50,496 nt of DNA from Ciceribacter ferrooxidans (GCF_004137355.1 NZ_SDVB01000022.1:1-50496); one strand, 5' to 3'; positions 17,036 to 26,593 are shown, counted from the stretch's first letter. The notes: generated by a model not told the origin, from the letters alone. Translations and numbers: made by a program.

Positions 17036-18484
17036 CTATCCCCATCCGACATCCGGTTGGATGTGGTCTGGGATCGGGCAGACGTAGGGTTCCTGGCGGA
17101 TCTTTTCGAACCATTCCGCCCGGACCTCTGACAACAGATCCGGTGAGGTGATGAGGTCGAGGCCGGTGGTCGCCAATGCCTTTGCGGCGTGGATCATGGC
17201 CTTGTGGGCGCCGGGGCTGCGCCCCTGTGCCACGACCTGCCAAGTGTGCGGATTAGTGCCAATGGCCCAGGTCGGGGCCCAGCATTGCGCGGTCGGGGTC
17301 ACGCGGCTGACGTCCCCGACATCAGTGGAGCCGGCGCGGAAATGCGATCGGCCCTCGAAGTCGCGCAGGCCGAGATGGAGCGGGATTGTGCCATCGATCT
17401 TCTCGTTGGAGAAGACGTCCCCGTCGATCTGGTAGAGCCGGAGGCTGCTCCTGATGGCTTCACGGGTAAAGGTCGCCTGGATCCTGCGGGCAAAATCGAG
17501 ATCGGCCTCATCGAAGGGAACGGGGCCAAGTGATACCAGATTGGCGTGGATCGCCGTTTCCAGCGCAAGGTTCGGCAGCAGGTTGGTGGCGGCCGTGTCG
17601 AACACGATCTCGACTTCCGTTCCGGTCATCATGGCGGCACCCTGCGCCACCTGGTTGACCCGCTCGGCAAGCGCCAGCGCCTGCGACATTTCGGGAGCAC
17701 GCACGAGATATAGAACCTCGGCCCTGGCCTGGACGACATTGGCCGCCCGTCCGCCAGCATCGGTGATGGCATAGTGTACCCGGCAATCCTGCGGCATGTG
17801 CTCGCGCAGGAAGTTGACGCCGACATTCATCAGTTCGACGGCGTCGAGGGCCGAACGGCCGAGATGGGCTGCATTGGCCGCATGGGCGGCCGTGCCCTTG
17901 AACCGGTAGTAATATTCGAGCACGGCGAGATTGTTGGTCGAGCGCACCCCGTTGAAGGGCGCGGGATGCCAGGTGAGCGCGGCATCGACATCGGCAAAGG
18001 CGCCGGCGCGCACCATGAAGGTCTTGCCCGACCCCCCTTCCTCGCCGGGGCAGCCGTAGTAGCGGACGGTTCCCGGCAACTCGTGTTCGGCGAGATGCCG
18101 TGCCAGCGCGATGGCGGCGAGAAGCGATCCGCAGCCGAGCAGATTATGGCCGCAGCCATGGCCGCTGGCGCCGGGTGTCTGCTCCGCCGGATAGTCTACA
18201 TCCGGTTCCTGGCTCATGCCCGCCAGCGCATCATATTCGCCGAGGAAGGCGATGACCGGCTTGCCCTCGCCGAATTCGCCGATGAAGGCGGTCTTCATGC
18301 CCGCAATATCCTGCCGCACGGTAAAGCCGTTCCGTCTCAACGCCCCGATCAGCAGGTCGGCGGATCGGAACTCCTGGAACTTCAGTTCGGCAAAATCCCA
18401 GATCCGGTCGCTGAGCGTCACGATGTCGGGCGCCAGACTGTCAATGGATCGGGTCAGCGCGTGGAGGGCAGGCATATCGGGCAT
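17036..18484 (-). CDS. M20 family amidohydrolase (AbgB-like)
   Basis: A 482-aa metallo-amidohydrolase of the M20/M40 type, closest in pattern to AbgB (p-aminobenzoyl-glutamate hydrolase) and related aminoacyl amidases. Metal-ligand motifs are GHGCGHNLLG at about 110-119, the CPGEEGGSGKT glutamate pair, and HPAPFN; the dimerisation domain follows (KGTAAHAA). There is no signal peptide, so it is cytoplasmic. The start at 18484 has AAGGA seven bases upstream; longer in-frame starts lack a site. It is the last gene of the peptide-ABC operon. It probably cleaves the amide bond of the imported compound. Confidence 0.87.
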   Translation of the reverse strand: MPDMPALHALTRSIDSLAPDIVTLSDRIWDFAELKFQEFRSADLLIGALRRNGFTVRQDIAGMKTAFIGEFGEGKPVIAFLGEYDALAGMSQEPDVDYPAEQTPGASGHGCGHNLLGCGSLLAAIALARHLAEHELPGTVRYYGCPGEEGGSGKTFMVRAGAFADVDAALTWHPAPFNGVRSTNNLAVLEYYYRFKGTAAHAANAAHLGRSALDAVELMNVGVNFLREHMPQDCRVHYAITDAGGRAANVVQARAEVLYLVRAPEMSQALALAERVNQVAQGAAMMTGTEVEIVFDTAATNLLPNLALETAIHANLVSLGPVPFDEADLDFARRIQATFTREAIRSSLRLYQIDGDVFSNEKIDGTIPLHLGLRDFEGRSHFRAGSTDVGDVSRVTPTAQCWAPTWAIGTNPHTWQVVAQGRSPGAHKAMIHAAKALATTGLDLITSPDLLSEVRAEWFEKIRQEPYVCPIPDHIQPDVGWG

Positions 18485-18598
18485 GATGCATCCTTGGGGA
18501 GACGGGACGGCGCAGGGCAGGGAAAACAAACTGTCGACCATCCGGACAGGCGGATGGGTGTCGCCTGACGATTGCGGCACCCGTGTTTTTCGAGGGAC

Positions 18599-20143
18599 TT
18601 ACTTGTCGAACGAAACTTCCCAGAGCCGTGCATTGGACTGCCAGACGGGCTGTCCCTTCAGCGCCTTGGCCGCACCCCAGACATCGATCATGTCGTAGAG
18701 GAAGATGCCCGGCATATCCTGCAGCATGAGTTCATGAAACTCGTCGAAGATCGCCTGCCGCTTCTTACCGTCAATTTCGTTGTAGGCGGCCTTCATCAGC
18801 GCGATCGCCTTCGGATTGTCCCACATCAGGGAGGCGTTCTTGTCCTTGTCGCCGGTGTAGAAGCTGTACATCAGCGCGGGATCGAGACGCGGGGCCACCG
18901 ATTGCGAGATGATCTGGTAGTTGCCGGAGCGGCGGCGGTCCACCTGCGTGGCATAGTCCAACACCTCGATCTGCACGTTGACGCCAATCTGTTGCAGCAT
19001 CGCCTGGGCGATGACGGCAGCGGGGAAGCTCGGGACATTGCCGCGCTTGTTGGCGATGATGCTGATCGGTTCGCCCTTGTAGCCGGAGGCCGCCAGTTCC
19101 TTCTTGGCCGCTGCCAGATCATGCGGCAGGCGCTTCTTCTGGATATCGCTGAAATACACCGAGTCCGACGAGACCATCGAGCCGTTCGGCTTGCCGGTTC
19201 CGTTCGACGCGGCGGCCACCAGTTCGTCGAGATCGAGCGCCATGGCCATGGCGCGACGAACGCCCGGCTTGCTGAGCACCGGATCGCGGGTCTGGATGTA
19301 GAACAGGTTCTTGCCGTTGTTCTGGGAGATGATGACCTTGGTCTTTTCGCTCTTTTCGAATTCGGGGATGAGATCGGGGGAGATTTCCGCCGTATCGAGC
19401 ACGCCCGATTGCAGGCCGGCCTTCACCGTGGAGGCATCCGGAATGACCATGAACTTGATGCCATCCACCAGCGGCCGCTTGGAACCGACCATGCCATCCG
19501 GCTTGCCGTCATTGGCCGGCGAGACATAACCGGCAAACTTGCTGAGGTGGATGTATTCGCCCTTCTTCCATGCGTCCCACTGGAAGGGGCCGGTGCCGAT
19601 CGGCTTGTCGAACGAACCGTCAGCCGCCAGCGATTCCCGTGCGATGATGCCGGTATAGCCGCATTCCGGGCGGGACATCAGGCCGAGGAAGACGGCCGAG
19701 GGCTTTTCCAGCGTCATCACCACTGTTGTGGCATCGGTTGCCTGGATGCCGGTCACCTCCACGGTGCCGCTGCCATCGAAATCCTTGATGCAGGTCCATT
19801 TGGTGACTGGATCCATGTAGCGGTTCCAGTTCCAGACGACCTCGTCGGCGGTAAGGGCTTTGCCATTGTGAAACTTCACGTCCGGGCGCAGCTTGAAGGT
19901 GTAGGTCAGGCCGTCGGCGGACATGGCAACGCTTTCCGCCAGCAGCGGTTTCACTTCGCCATTGTTGGCATAGCCCACCAGCCCTTCGACGATGTGAAGG
20001 ATCACACCGTCGGTGTTGCCGTCGCGGTTGACGCCGGGATTGTTGCTGCGCAGATCTGAACTCTGGGCAATGACGATGTCGCGGGCGACGGAGGCCGAGG
20101 TCAGCGCCATCAGAATCGTGCCGGCCAGAAGTAAGCTTTTCAT
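18599..20143 (-). CDS. Peptide-type ABC substrate-binding protein (SBP_bac_5)
   Basis: A 514-aa periplasmic binding protein with a Sec signal peptide (MKSLLLAGTILMALTSASVA, cleavage after about residue 20). It then shows the family-5 hallmarks: LRPDVKFHNGKALTADEVVW near 80-100, TGPFQWDAWKKGEYI, and ALDLDELVAAA. It delivers oligopeptides, nickel chelates or similar solutes to its permeases. It lies after the hydrolase and before the M20 amidohydrolase, an unusual position, since such genes often come first. It has its own short leader region, so extra internal initiation is possible. Confidence 0.92.
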   Translation of the reverse strand: MKSLLLAGTILMALTSASVARDIVIAQSSDLRSNNPGVNRDGNTDGVILHIVEGLVGYANNGEVKPLLAESVAMSADGLTYTFKLRPDVKFHNGKALTADEVVWNWNRYMDPVTKWTCIKDFDGSGTVEVTGIQATDATTVVMTLEKPSAVFLGLMSRPECGYTGIIARESLAADGSFDKPIGTGPFQWDAWKKGEYIHLSKFAGYVSPANDGKPDGMVGSKRPLVDGIKFMVIPDASTVKAGLQSGVLDTAEISPDLIPEFEKSEKTKVIISQNNGKNLFYIQTRDPVLSKPGVRRAMAMALDLDELVAAASNGTGKPNGSMVSSDSVYFSDIQKKRLPHDLAAAKKELAASGYKGEPISIIANKRGNVPSFPAAVIAQAMLQQIGVNVQIEVLDYATQVDRRRSGNYQIISQSVAPRLDPALMYSFYTGDKDKNASLMWDNPKAIALMKAAYNEIDGKKRQAIFDEFHELMLQDMPGIFLYDMIDVWGAAKALKGQPVWQSNARLWEVSFDK

Positions 20144-20185
20144 GTGTTCTACCCTCTCTGTTGTTCGTTGTTCCGGTGTGAGTTG

Positions 20186-21055
20186 TCAGGCGTGAAAGCC
20201 GTCCCAGCAGACGCGGGACAGGCGACCGATGGTTTCGAGCGACAGCGTATAACCCGGCGTTCCATCCGCCATTTCCTGGGGCACCGCGTCGGTGAAGGCG
20301 GCAATGATGTAGAAGGGCTGGCCGTCGCGGTAGACGATGCCGGCATTCATCCGTCCGCGCTTGCCGGTGCCGCCCTTGTGGGCGACCACGGTGCCGAAGG
20401 GCAGGCGGGATGGAATGGCGTAGCGCAGGATCTGGTTCTTCAGCGTCTGCAGGGCATAGGCCGCAAGGTCCTCCGTCACGCCAAGCCGTTCGGCAGCGGT
20501 GGCCGAGGTCTGTGCATCGAGGATCCATTGCAGCAGCAGCATCTGTTCGCGGGCGGTGGTGGTGGTCACCGATTTCAGGGGGTGATCGGGCGACAGGGCG
20601 AGCGGCGGAATGAGAAAGCGGTGATGCGTGCCGCTCATTCCGATGGTCTGGCAGTAGTCGTTCACCTCGTCCAGCGTCAGGCGTTCGAACACCATCTTGG
20701 TGCAGACATTGTCGGAGAGCACCATCATGCCGGTGATCGCATCGCGCAGCGAAATCACGATGCCCGGCGTCAGGTAGCGGAACATGCCGCTTGCCACCTC
20801 TTCGGCGAAGCACGCCTCGTAGGTAATGCGCTCATCGAGATCAAGCCTGCCATCGCGGACGGCTTTCAGCGCCGCCATCATGATCGATGTCTTGCGGGTG
20901 CTGGCGGACGGGGTTTCCTCATCCGCGCCGCGTTCGAAGGTTTCCCCGGTGATAAGATTGCGGATGGCAAAGCGCGTGACGAAGGGCTGTGCGTCGCAGA
21001 CGGCGTTCAGCCGTTCGGCCACGGCAGTGTTCTCGATGGTTGTCGTATCGGTCAT
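20186..21055 (-). CDS. Class A beta-lactamase-fold serine hydrolase, cytoplasmic
   Basis: A 289-aa protein of the penicillin-recognising fold. Motif 1 SxxK is STRK (Ser52-Lys55), motif 2 is SDN (114-116), and motif 3 is HKGGTG near 225-230. The usual KTG is KGG here. No signal peptide is present, so a classical periplasmic beta-lactamase role is unlikely. The start at 21055 lies two bases after the stop of the ABC ATPase gene, with GGAG upstream, so it is co-translated with the transporter. I infer hydrolysis of an imported amide, ester or lactam. The substrate is unknown. Confidence 0.8.
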   Translation of the reverse strand: MTDTTTIENTAVAERLNAVCDAQPFVTRFAIRNLITGETFERGADEETPSASTRKTSIMMAALKAVRDGRLDLDERITYEACFAEEVASGMFRYLTPGIVISLRDAITGMMVLSDNVCTKMVFERLTLDEVNDYCQTIGMSGTHHRFLIPPLALSPDHPLKSVTTTTAREQMLLLQWILDAQTSATAAERLGVTEDLAAYALQTLKNQILRYAIPSRLPFGTVVAHKGGTGKRGRMNAGIVYRDGQPFYIIAAFTDAVPQEMADGTPGYTLSLETIGRLSRVCWDGFHA

Positions 21056-21057
21056 GG

Positions 21058-22686
21058 TCAGGTCTCCAGGCGCCACTTCAGGCGGACGCCGCCGGTCTCG
21101 TTGAGATCGAGTGCGGGAATGGCCGAGAGCAGGCGGCGGGTGTAAGCCTGCTTCGGGGTGTCGAAGATCGTGTCGCGGTCGCCTTCCTCGATGATGCGCC
21201 CGTCCTGCATCACCACCACCCGGTCGGCCACCTGTTCGACCACGGCGAGGTCATGACTGATGAACAGGCAGGAAAAGCCGTAACGCTTCTGCAGATCGGA
21301 AAAGAGCGTCAGCACTTGGGCGCGGACCGTGACGTCAAGTGCCGAGACCGGTTCGTCGGCAATGAGGAAGCGGGGCCGACGGGCGATCGCGCGGGCAATC
21401 GCCACGCGCTGCCTCTGGCCACCAGACAGTTCGTGCGGGTAGCGCAGCGCATAGTCCGCGCCGAGCCCAACTTCCTCCAGCGTCTCATAGGCCCGCGTCA
21501 TCTTGCCGGCCCTGTCGATGCCGGGCACCAGACGCAGGGCCTCCTCCACCAGCGCCAGGATCGTCATGCGCGGGTCGAGCGACGAATAGGGATCCTGAAA
21601 CACCATCTGGCAGTTGAGGCGATAGTCCTGCCAGTCGGCATCCCGCCACCGGCCTTCGAACAGGATTTCGCCGCCGCTTTCCCGCACGAGGCCGGCGATG
21701 GTGCGTCCGAGCGTGGTCTTGCCGGAGCCGGAGCCGCCGACCAGCGCCACCACTTCGCCTGCATGAATGTCGATGGAGACACCGTCCAGGGCGCGTTTGG
21801 GAGCTCCCCTCCTGAAAAGCGATTTACGGCCAGGATAATCCACCACGATGTTGCGGGCCGACACGATCGGCGCCGAGGTGGTCTCGATTGTCCGCGCGGC
21901 CCCACGGATCGGCAGCGAAGAGAGCAGCTTGTGAGTATAGGGATGCTGCGGCCGTTCCAGGATTTCCTCGGTGGTGCCGGCTTCGACGATCCGGCCCTTT
22001 TCCATGACCGCGATGCGGCTGGTGTAGCGCGCCACCATCGGCAGATCATGGCTGATCAGGACGACAGCGGTTCCTTCCGCCTGGGTCAGTTCGACCATTA
22101 GTTCCATAACGTCGCGTTGCACGACGGCGTCGAGCGCCGTAGTCGGTTCGTCGGCGATCAGCAGGGCCGGCTTCAAGAGCATGACGGAAGCGAGCATGAT
22201 GCGCTGGCGCATGCCGCCTGAAAATTCGTGCGGATAAGCGGCCAGAGCGCCTTCCGGATCACGGATGCCGACGCGTTGCAGCATGGCAAGGATCTTGACG
22301 CGTCGCTCCTCTGGCGTCGCCCGGGTATGCAGGGCAAGACCTTCCTCGAGTTGCCGCCCGATGGTCATGGACGGATTGAGCGAGGTCATCGGTTCCTGGA
22401 AGACGAGACCGACTTCGGCGCCGCGCATGCTGCGCAGGTCCTTGTCGCTCATGGCCGTGACATCACGGCCCTTGAAGATAATCTCTCCCCCGATCCTGCG
22501 GACCACCGGCGGCAACAGCGAGACGAGCGCGCGCGTCGCAAGCGATTTGCCTGAGCCGCTCTCGCCGACGATACCGAAGATCTCGCCAGGGGCGACATCG
22601 AAGCTGACATCGTTGACGACGGTTAAGTTGCGGCGGTCGATCTCGAGCGAAAGGTTGCGGACGCTGAGAAGTTTTTCCTGTGTCAT
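21058..22686 (-). CDS. Fused dipeptide/oligopeptide ABC ATPase (DppD-DppF type)
   Basis: A 542-aa protein with two complete ABC ATPase domains. The first has Walker A GESGSGKS (41-48), signature SGGMRQR and Walker B LLIADEPTTALD. The second has Walker A GGSGSGKT (about 316-323), signature SGGQRQR and Walker B FLIADEPVSALD. It energises uptake through the two adjacent permeases. It overlaps the upstream permease gene by four bases. Fusion of the two subunits is common in Rhizobiales. Confidence 0.93.
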   Translation of the reverse strand: MTQEKLLSVRNLSLEIDRRNLTVVNDVSFDVAPGEIFGIVGESGSGKSLATRALVSLLPPVVRRIGGEIIFKGRDVTAMSDKDLRSMRGAEVGLVFQEPMTSLNPSMTIGRQLEEGLALHTRATPEERRVKILAMLQRVGIRDPEGALAAYPHEFSGGMRQRIMLASVMLLKPALLIADEPTTALDAVVQRDVMELMVELTQAEGTAVVLISHDLPMVARYTSRIAVMEKGRIVEAGTTEEILERPQHPYTHKLLSSLPIRGAARTIETTSAPIVSARNIVVDYPGRKSLFRRGAPKRALDGVSIDIHAGEVVALVGGSGSGKTTLGRTIAGLVRESGGEILFEGRWRDADWQDYRLNCQMVFQDPYSSLDPRMTILALVEEALRLVPGIDRAGKMTRAYETLEEVGLGADYALRYPHELSGGQRQRVAIARAIARRPRFLIADEPVSALDVTVRAQVLTLFSDLQKRYGFSCLFISHDLAVVEQVADRVVVMQDGRIIEEGDRDTIFDTPKQAYTRRLLSAIPALDLNETGGVRLKWRLET

Positions 22687-23501
22687 TTCAAACCTCTCAT
22701 GCGGGGATCGAGCTTGTCACGCAGCGCATCGCCGAGCAGATTGATGCCAAGCAGCGTCAGGGCAATGCAGAGGCCGGGAAACAGCCCGAGCCAGACCGCC
22801 TGTTCGAGGAACGGCCGGCCGGCTGCCAGCATGTTGCCCCAGGTCGGCGCTGGAGGCGGTACGCCGAGGCCGAGGAAGCTCAGCGCGCTTTCCGACAGAA
22901 TGGCCCAGCCGAACATCGATGTGGCAAGAACGGTGATCGGCGCCAGGCAATTGGGCAGGATATGCCGCAGCATGGTGTAGATTTCGCCGTTGCCCATCAC
23001 CCGTGAGGCCTCGATGAACTCCCGTTCGCGCAGCGACAGCACTGCGCCGCGCACCACACGCGCCATGGACGGCGTGTAGGCGATGCCGAGCGCGAAGATG
23101 ATGCCGAACTGGTTGGCGCCAAAGACGGCGAGAAGACCAAGTGCCAACAGGATGCCGGGAAAGGCGAGAAGCGCATTGTTGATGGCCATGATGAAGCCAT
23201 CGATGAAACCACGGGCATAGCCGCTGATCAGGCCGATCAGGGTGCCAGCAATGACTGCAAAGCCGACCGTCAATGCACCGATCCATACGCTGGCCTGGGC
23301 GCCGATCATCAGGCGGCTCAGTACGTCGCGTCCGAACTCGTCGGTGCCGAGAAGATGCTGGAGGTCAGGGGCTGCCAGGCGTGCGGTAAAGCTCAGCTTC
23401 ATCGGATCGAACGGTGTCCAGAACAGGCTGGTGGCAGCGACGATCAGGAGGGCGGCAATCAGGATGCCGCCGATCAGGCCGTTGAGGGAAAAGAACTTCA
23501 T
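22683..23501 (-). CDS. Peptide-type ABC permease (DppC/OppC family)
   Basis: A 272-aa inner-membrane permease. It has about six hydrophobic segments and the BPD_transp_1 EAA-type loop (SLREREFIEASRVMG, about 160-174). The HLLGTDEFGRDVLSRLM element early in the protein is a DppC-family signature. It overlaps the flanking permease and ATPase genes by four bases on each side, so the cluster is one transcription unit. Confidence 0.92.
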   Translation of the reverse strand: MKFFSLNGLIGGILIAALLIVAATSLFWTPFDPMKLSFTARLAAPDLQHLLGTDEFGRDVLSRLMIGAQASVWIGALTVGFAVIAGTLIGLISGYARGFIDGFIMAINNALLAFPGILLALGLLAVFGANQFGIIFALGIAYTPSMARVVRGAVLSLREREFIEASRVMGNGEIYTMLRHILPNCLAPITVLATSMFGWAILSESALSFLGLGVPPPAPTWGNMLAAGRPFLEQAVWLGLFPGLCIALTLLGINLLGDALRDKLDPRMRGLK

Positions 23502-24442
23502 TCGGTCACCACACGCGGATCGAAGAGGGGATAAAGCAGGTCAACGATCAGGTTGACGACCACATAGGAGAGGGCGACGAGCAGCAGGCAGCCCTGGATC
23601 ACCGGGTAGTCGCGCTGGAATATGCTGTCGACCATCAGCCGGCCGAGGCCCGGTATGGTGAACACTGTCTCGATGACGGCAATGCCGCCCAGGAGATTGC
23701 CGAGGATCAGGCCGATCATCGTTAAAGTGGGGCCAAAGGCATTCTTGAAGGCATGCTTCCACAGCACCGCCTGTTCCGACAGGCCCTTGGCACGGGCATG
23801 GGTGATATAGTCCAGGCGCAGCACCTCCAGCGTCGAGGCACGCGCCATTCGGATCAGGACGCCGGATTCGTGGATGACCAGTGTCATGATCGGCAGAACC
23901 AGGTAGAGCATTCCGCCACCGACGTTGTCGGCGATCGAGACATAGCCGAGCACTGGCAACCAGCCAAGTTTCAGGCCGAAGAAGAGCAGCAAGAGCAGGC
24001 CGAGCCAGAACGTGGGGATGGACAGCAGCACCGTCGCCGTGCCGACCAGGGCGAGGTCGGTAACGCTGTTCTGCCTCCATGCGGCAATGACGCCGGCGGG
24101 AACCGCGATCAGGCTTGCCAGGATGACTGCGACCACCACGATCTCCGCTGATACCATGAAACGCGAGAGGACGAGCGGTAGGACAGCTTCCTGGTTGGCA
24201 ATCGAACGGCCAAAATCACCGCTGAGTACATTGCCGCTCCAGACGAGGAATTGTTGCGGCATCGATTTGTCGAGCCCGAGATCGTGGCGCATGGCGGCGA
24301 TTTGGTCGGGTGTGGCCATGTCGCCCAGCATCAGAGCGGCCGGATCGCCTGGGATGAAGCGGATCAGCGCAAAGACGGTGACGGCAACGATCACAATGGT
24401 AGGAACCGCCATGAGCAGGCGGTAAAATATGAAACGTATCAT
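23498..24442 (-). CDS. Peptide-type ABC permease (DppB/OppB family)
   Basis: A 314-aa inner-membrane permease and the first gene of the operon. The N-terminus (MIRFIFYRLLMAVPTIVIVA) is the first membrane helix. FIPGDPAALMLGD is the usual DppB periplasmic segment, and DYITHARAKGLSE is the EAA loop. It pairs with the DppC-type gene that follows. Confidence 0.92.
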   Translation of the reverse strand: MIRFIFYRLLMAVPTIVIVAVTVFALIRFIPGDPAALMLGDMATPDQIAAMRHDLGLDKSMPQQFLVWSGNVLSGDFGRSIANQEAVLPLVLSRFMVSAEIVVVAVILASLIAVPAGVIAAWRQNSVTDLALVGTATVLLSIPTFWLGLLLLLFFGLKLGWLPVLGYVSIADNVGGGMLYLVLPIMTLVIHESGVLIRMARASTLEVLRLDYITHARAKGLSEQAVLWKHAFKNAFGPTLTMIGLILGNLLGGIAVIETVFTIPGLGRLMVDSIFQRDYPVIQGCLLLVALSYVVVNLIVDLLYPLFDPRVVTE

Positions 24443-24508
24443 CGGTTCCCCTGAACGCGATTGGCGGGACCGGGTCTTACAAAGTCACCGGCTGTTTATG
24501 CGGGGACT

Positions 24509-24553
24509 ATGACGCTTGTCGAAAAACGGCGCAATATTATGCGTTTTCGTCAT
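24509..24553. promoter_or_regulatory. Candidate LysR operator before the ABC operon
   Basis: Between the LysR gene and the first permease lies CGCA-ATATTA-TGCG (24530-24543), inside imperfect outer arms ATGACG (24509-24514) and CGTCAT (24548-24553). The core resembles the CGCAAT repeat near the second LysR gene. It is a plausible activator site for the transporter operon. Confidence 0.45.
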
Positions 24554-24608
24554 ATGTTGATGCGGATTCCGGGCAGCGTGGCCGTCACGAAACGTGAGCG
24601 ACTATTCG

Positions 24609-25532
24609 TCACTTCAGCCCGGCGGGAGTGTCCTGCTGCGAGACGGCGATCTGGCGTTTCAGTGTTTCCATCAGCGCCTTGGCGGCAAGCGAGGAGGAGG
24701 TGCCGGAAGGGGTTGCCAGACCGAAATCCTGTGTCGTGATCGGCAGGAAGGGGCGCTGGACGATCGGCAGATGGCGATAGAGATTGGCGAAGAAACTGCT
24801 GAGGATCGCGACACCCAAACCATGCGCCACATAGGCGCAGGCAGAACTGTTGGTATGCGTTTCGATCTTGACGTTCTGCTTGACGCCGGCGCGCTGGAAA
24901 GTCTGGTCGAGCAGCATGCGCGTCGGCCTCTGGCGCCCGATCAGGATCAGCGGGACGCCGCGCAGATCCTTCGGCGTGATTTCCCTAAGGGCGGCGAGTG
25001 GATGCTCCTTCGGCATTACGCAGACGCCGGTGCCCGTTGCCACGATCTCCATGTCAATGCCCGGCGGAACCTGGTCCTCATGGCGGAGGAGCCCGAAATC
25101 GATGACCTTCTGCTCCACCAACCGGGCAATGTTTGAGGTCGTCTCGAAGAAAGTTTCGATTCGAACCGTGGGATAATCGCGGGCATAGTTCACCAGCATG
25201 GCGGGCGCGAAATTTTCCCACATGCTGCTTGGTAGGCCAAGGCGTACCACCTCCGGCCCTTTGGCGCCGCTGCGCAGATCCTCAGCCAGTCCGGAGAACC
25301 GGTTGAGCCCGAGAAGAATGGTTTCGGCATCACGGGCCAGGATATGCGCTTCCGGTGTCGGGATGAGCCGTCCTTTGTCGCGTTCAAACAGCCTGAGTGA
25401 CAGATCCGTCTCCAACTGCTGTAGAAGGCGGCTGACGCCGGACTGGCTGAGTGCCATGCTCTTCGCAGTGGCAATCGTAGAACCGGTGGCCAGCAGGGTT
25501 CTCAGCACTTGAAGTTGTCGGAAATTGATCAT
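24609..25532 (-). CDS. LysR family regulator, adjacent to the ABC operon
   Basis: A 307-aa LysR-type regulator. The HTH is at about 2-60 (FRQLQVLRTLLATGSTIATA, then LSQSGVSRLLQQLETDL, then LRLFERDKGR), followed by the periplasmic-binding-like effector domain. The start is the ATG at 25532; a GTG at 25550 is possible, but the HTH normally begins near residue 2. It is upstream of, and on the same strand as, the peptide-ABC operon. It is likely its activator. It is a close relative in pattern of the neighbouring LysR gene, suggesting a duplication. Confidence 0.88.
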   Translation of the reverse strand: MINFRQLQVLRTLLATGSTIATAKSMALSQSGVSRLLQQLETDLSLRLFERDKGRLIPTPEAHILARDAETILLGLNRFSGLAEDLRSGAKGPEVVRLGLPSSMWENFAPAMLVNYARDYPTVRIETFFETTSNIARLVEQKVIDFGLLRHEDQVPPGIDMEIVATGTGVCVMPKEHPLAALREITPKDLRGVPLILIGRQRPTRMLLDQTFQRAGVKQNVKIETHTNSSACAYVAHGLGVAILSSFFANLYRHLPIVQRPFLPITTQDFGLATPSGTSSSLAAKALMETLKRQIAVSQQDTPAGLK

Positions 25533-25575
25533 GGATGTCCGGACCTTCACGTCATGTCATTACCGGCCTGTTCCC

Positions 25576-26481
25576 TCATGCCCATTCGCGCAGATATTGC
25601 AACAGGGGTGCCGCCGATTTTGGCAGCGGCTGGCGGTCCGAGCTGACGATCGCATAGTCGATGGTGAGCGTCGGCTCCAGCGGCACAAAGGTTAGCGGCA
25701 TCGCGGCATACTCCCGTGCGAGCAGCGCGCTGACGATGGCAATGCCTAGTCCTTCGGCCGCAAGCGCGCAGGCGCAGCCGACCGAATGGGCTTCGATCGC
25801 CGGCCGCTTGCGCAGGCCCTGCCGATAGAACAGGCCTTCGAGTTCGTGACGCACGGGCCGCTCGCGGTTGAGCAGGATAAGATCATGCGACTTCAGCTCC
25901 GGCACGGTCAGCGCTTGTTCTCCGGCGAGTGGATGGTCCCGGTGCATCACGCAAATGTTGCGCGAAGGCATGACTTGTTCTTCGCGCAGGCCGGCGGTGG
26001 GAGAGGGTAGGCGGGTAAAGCCCAAATCCGCCTGGCCATCAGCAACCATGCGTTCGATAGCAAGATAATTGCCGGAGGCGATCTCGATTCGCAGCGGGCC
26101 GTCCTCGTTGAGAAACCGCTTGATAAGGCGCGGCACAAGCGTCACCGAGAGGCTGGCTGGAAAGGCAAGGCGGAGCGGAATTTCCAGAGAACGCCCCTGT
26201 TCCAGTTCCTGGGCCGTCACCTTCAGCGCCGTCAGCCGGTCTGAGATTGCTCGGATTTCCGGTCCCAGCTGCAGGCCCTCGCGGGTCATCGACAGCCGGT
26301 TCTTGTCGCGCTCGAAGAGCCGGACGCCAAGGTAAACTTCCAACTGGTGCAGAAGACGGCTGGCATTGGACTGTGAAATCCCGAGATCTGCCGCAGCCGC
26401 GATGGTCGAGCCGGTAGCGGCAATCGCATCGTAAGTCTGGATGTGCTTAACGCTGATCGTGATGTCGTTGTGCTGCCGCAT
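25576..26481 (-). CDS. LysR family regulator, divergent from PrpD gene
   Basis: A 301-aa LysR-type regulator. The HTH near residues 10-70 contains IQTYDAIAATGSTIAAAADL, then ISQSNASRLLHQLEVYL, then VRLFERDKNRLSM. The effector domain follows. The start at 26481 is chosen for GAGGAAG upstream and for correct HTH distance; a longer frame adds 30 unlikely residues. The MmgE/PrpD gene diverges 112 bp away across an inverted repeat, so this regulator probably controls that gene and perhaps the ABC operon too. Confidence 0.88.
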   Translation of the reverse strand: MRQHNDITISVKHIQTYDAIAATGSTIAAAADLGISQSNASRLLHQLEVYLGVRLFERDKNRLSMTREGLQLGPEIRAISDRLTALKVTAQELEQGRSLEIPLRLAFPASLSVTLVPRLIKRFLNEDGPLRIEIASGNYLAIERMVADGQADLGFTRLPSPTAGLREEQVMPSRNICVMHRDHPLAGEQALTVPELKSHDLILLNRERPVRHELEGLFYRQGLRKRPAIEAHSVGCACALAAEGLGIAIVSALLAREYAAMPLTFVPLEPTLTIDYAIVSSDRQPLPKSAAPLLQYLREWA

Positions 26482-26511
26482 GCCTGCTTCCTCGATATGA
26501 ATAACACCATC

Positions 26512-26532
26512 CGCAATCTGCATAAGATTGCG
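26512..26532. promoter_or_regulatory. Candidate LysR box between LysR and PrpD genes
   Basis: A perfect 7-bp inverted repeat, CGCAATC (26512-26518) and GATTGCG (26526-26532), with a 7-base spacer. Size and position in the divergent promoter region fit a LysR dimer site. Confidence 0.6.
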
Positions 26533-26593
26533 CCGCCGGCCATCGCTGCCCATCAATACGGCCTTGTACAAAGACTTGCAGGGGGTTGATAAA

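Noticed and set aside
18572-22101. Long plus-strand frames (495, 333, 370 aa) opposite the peptide-ABC operon
   Set aside because: Antisense shadows of the binding protein, hydrolase and ATPase. No motifs and strongly biased composition.
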